NCBI GenBank assembly: GCA_934667815.1
Contig: CAKUMO010000058.1
Coordinates: forward strand, 1 to 5,005
Source of the DNA: an uncultured Oscillospiraceae bacterium
GTDB lineage: Bacteria > Bacillota > Clostridia > Oscillospirales > Oscillospiraceae
DNA: 5,005 nucleotides
Direction: 5' to 3'
Shown: positions 4,620 to 5,005 of the stretch, in pieces
Layout: the number at the start of each line of letters is the position of its first letter
Position numbering within the stretch: position 1 is the stretch's first letter
The notes under the pieces: model-generated
Told to the model about the DNA's origin: nothing
Databases searched by the model: none
The model's input: the letters and a program-made list of their open reading frames with translations, nothing else
Made by a program: the position numbers and the translations under genes

Positions 4620-4969
4620 GATTTTATTCCTCCCATCTGCGGTGTGTACGCCTCATCCTGCCAGTTGTTTCTGCATCCTTCGAAGCGGTTGACCAATTCT
4701 GTGGCGGTAAGGGCTATTGTTGGCGATTCTCTCGTTTCCGAGAAGCTGTCCTCATTCAGCTCGAACCAGCAGTGATCGACTTGCGGATCGTAGGTATCAA
4801 AGCGGTGTTCCGGAAGCCCGACCTGCCTTGGGATAAAATACTCGCTCATGTCACAGCAGTCCAAAATGGCACGAATCTGCTTCGCGCTCAGCGCACCGGC
4901 AATGATACATTCGTTGTACTGCTTGTAATTACCGGCATCTCGATACAGGTATGAGATTTTTGTGTTCAT
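4616..4969 (-). CDS. Unknown small protein of conjugative elements (117 aa)
   Basis: MNTKISYLYRDAGNYKQYNECIIAGALS opens the protein, followed by EYFIPRQVGLPEHRFDTYDPQVDHCWFELNEDSF and ALTATELVNRFEGCRNNW. I have seen this pattern in hypothetical proteins from clostridial conjugative elements; no function is known to me. It looks like a small soluble alpha/beta protein rich in aromatic and acidic residues, with no catalytic motif, signal peptide or membrane segment. The ATG at 4967-4969 has GGAAGGG about 8 nt upstream. The frame stays open to the window edge, where another ATG (5003-5005) would add 12 residues, but the ribosome binding site favours 4969. The gene overlaps the LPD28 gene as ATGA, and probably overlaps a gene upstream in the same way, so it sits inside a coupled operon. 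Confidence 0.82.
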   Translation of the reverse strand: MNTKISYLYRDAGNYKQYNECIIAGALSAKQIRAILDCCDMSEYFIPRQVGLPEHRFDTYDPQVDHCWFELNEDSFSETRESPTIALTATELVNRFEGCRNNWQDEAYTPQMGGIKS

Positions 4970-5004
4970 TGATTTTTCCCTTCCTTTTTTGGTAACGGCA
5001 AACA
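4966..5004 (-). CDS. Probable last codons of an upstream gene (cut by window edge)
   Basis: In the frame one base off the 117-aa gene, the minus strand reads CLPLPKKEGKNQ and then TGA (4966-4968), which overlaps the next ATG as ATGA. The same 4-nt overlap is seen at three other junctions of this operon, so this is a likely gene end. Only 12 codons are visible and no family can be named. Confidence 0.4.
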   Translation of the reverse strand, partial: CLPLPKKEGKNQ

Positions 5005-5005
5005 T

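Noticed and set aside
1..5005. CRISPR array, tRNA, rRNA, insertion sequence or attachment-site duplication
   Set aside because: I looked for regular direct repeats, tRNA-like arms and transposase motifs and saw none. An attachment site cannot be named without the flanking chromosome.

Overview
The window looks like part of an integrative/conjugative or mobilisable element from a GC-moderate gut Firmicute (Clostridia; Oscillospiraceae or Lachnospiraceae type). This rests on strong AGGAGG ribosome binding sites, the DUF4368-like tail of a large serine recombinase, and a minus-strand row of accessory families that I know from such elements: LPD28, DUF4314, a D12-class DNA adenine methylase, an AbrB/SpoVT-type protein, DUF3846 and an NlpC/P60 peptidase. 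The family names come from recalled sequence patterns. No database search was run.

Layout. At the left edge, bases 3-155 (+) are the last 50 codons of a serine recombinase. Its stop codon lies inside a perfect 14-bp terminator hairpin (124-155). Everything else is on the minus strand and is read from right to left as one tight operon. In order of transcription it holds: the last codons of an upstream gene (edge); a 117-aa unknown protein; a 337-aa LPD28-containing protein; a 193-aa unknown protein; a 232-aa cysteine-cluster protein; DUF4314; the adenine methylase; a 56-aa AbrB-like protein with a CxxCx5C tail; and an AbrB/SpoVT protein. The operon ends in a degenerate zone where the start of a DUF3846 gene is joined to an NlpC/P60 gene that lacks its beginning. 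Four gene junctions are 4-nt ATGA overlaps. The only sizeable gap (61 nt, 2962-3022) contains a TATAAT box. No stretch of 300 bases lacks a gene.

How the genes may work together. The methylase could protect element DNA from host restriction. The two AbrB-fold proteins could regulate the operon. The LPD28 and DUF proteins are typical passengers of conjugative elements and have no proven role. The recombinase would move the element. The NlpC/P60 enzyme normally opens peptidoglycan for conjugation, but here it has lost its start.

Most unusual points: (1) two genes have a near-perfect Shine-Dalgarno sequence placed over a non-AUG codon, ATC for the methylase and ATA for the 193-aa protein, where I expect homologues to begin with Met; (2) the methylase ends in QLTLF, which matches the sliding-clamp-binding consensus; (3) terminator-like hairpins lie inside two coding regions; (4) a deletion scar joins DUF3846 to NlpC/P60, and the AbrB frame runs into it without a stop.
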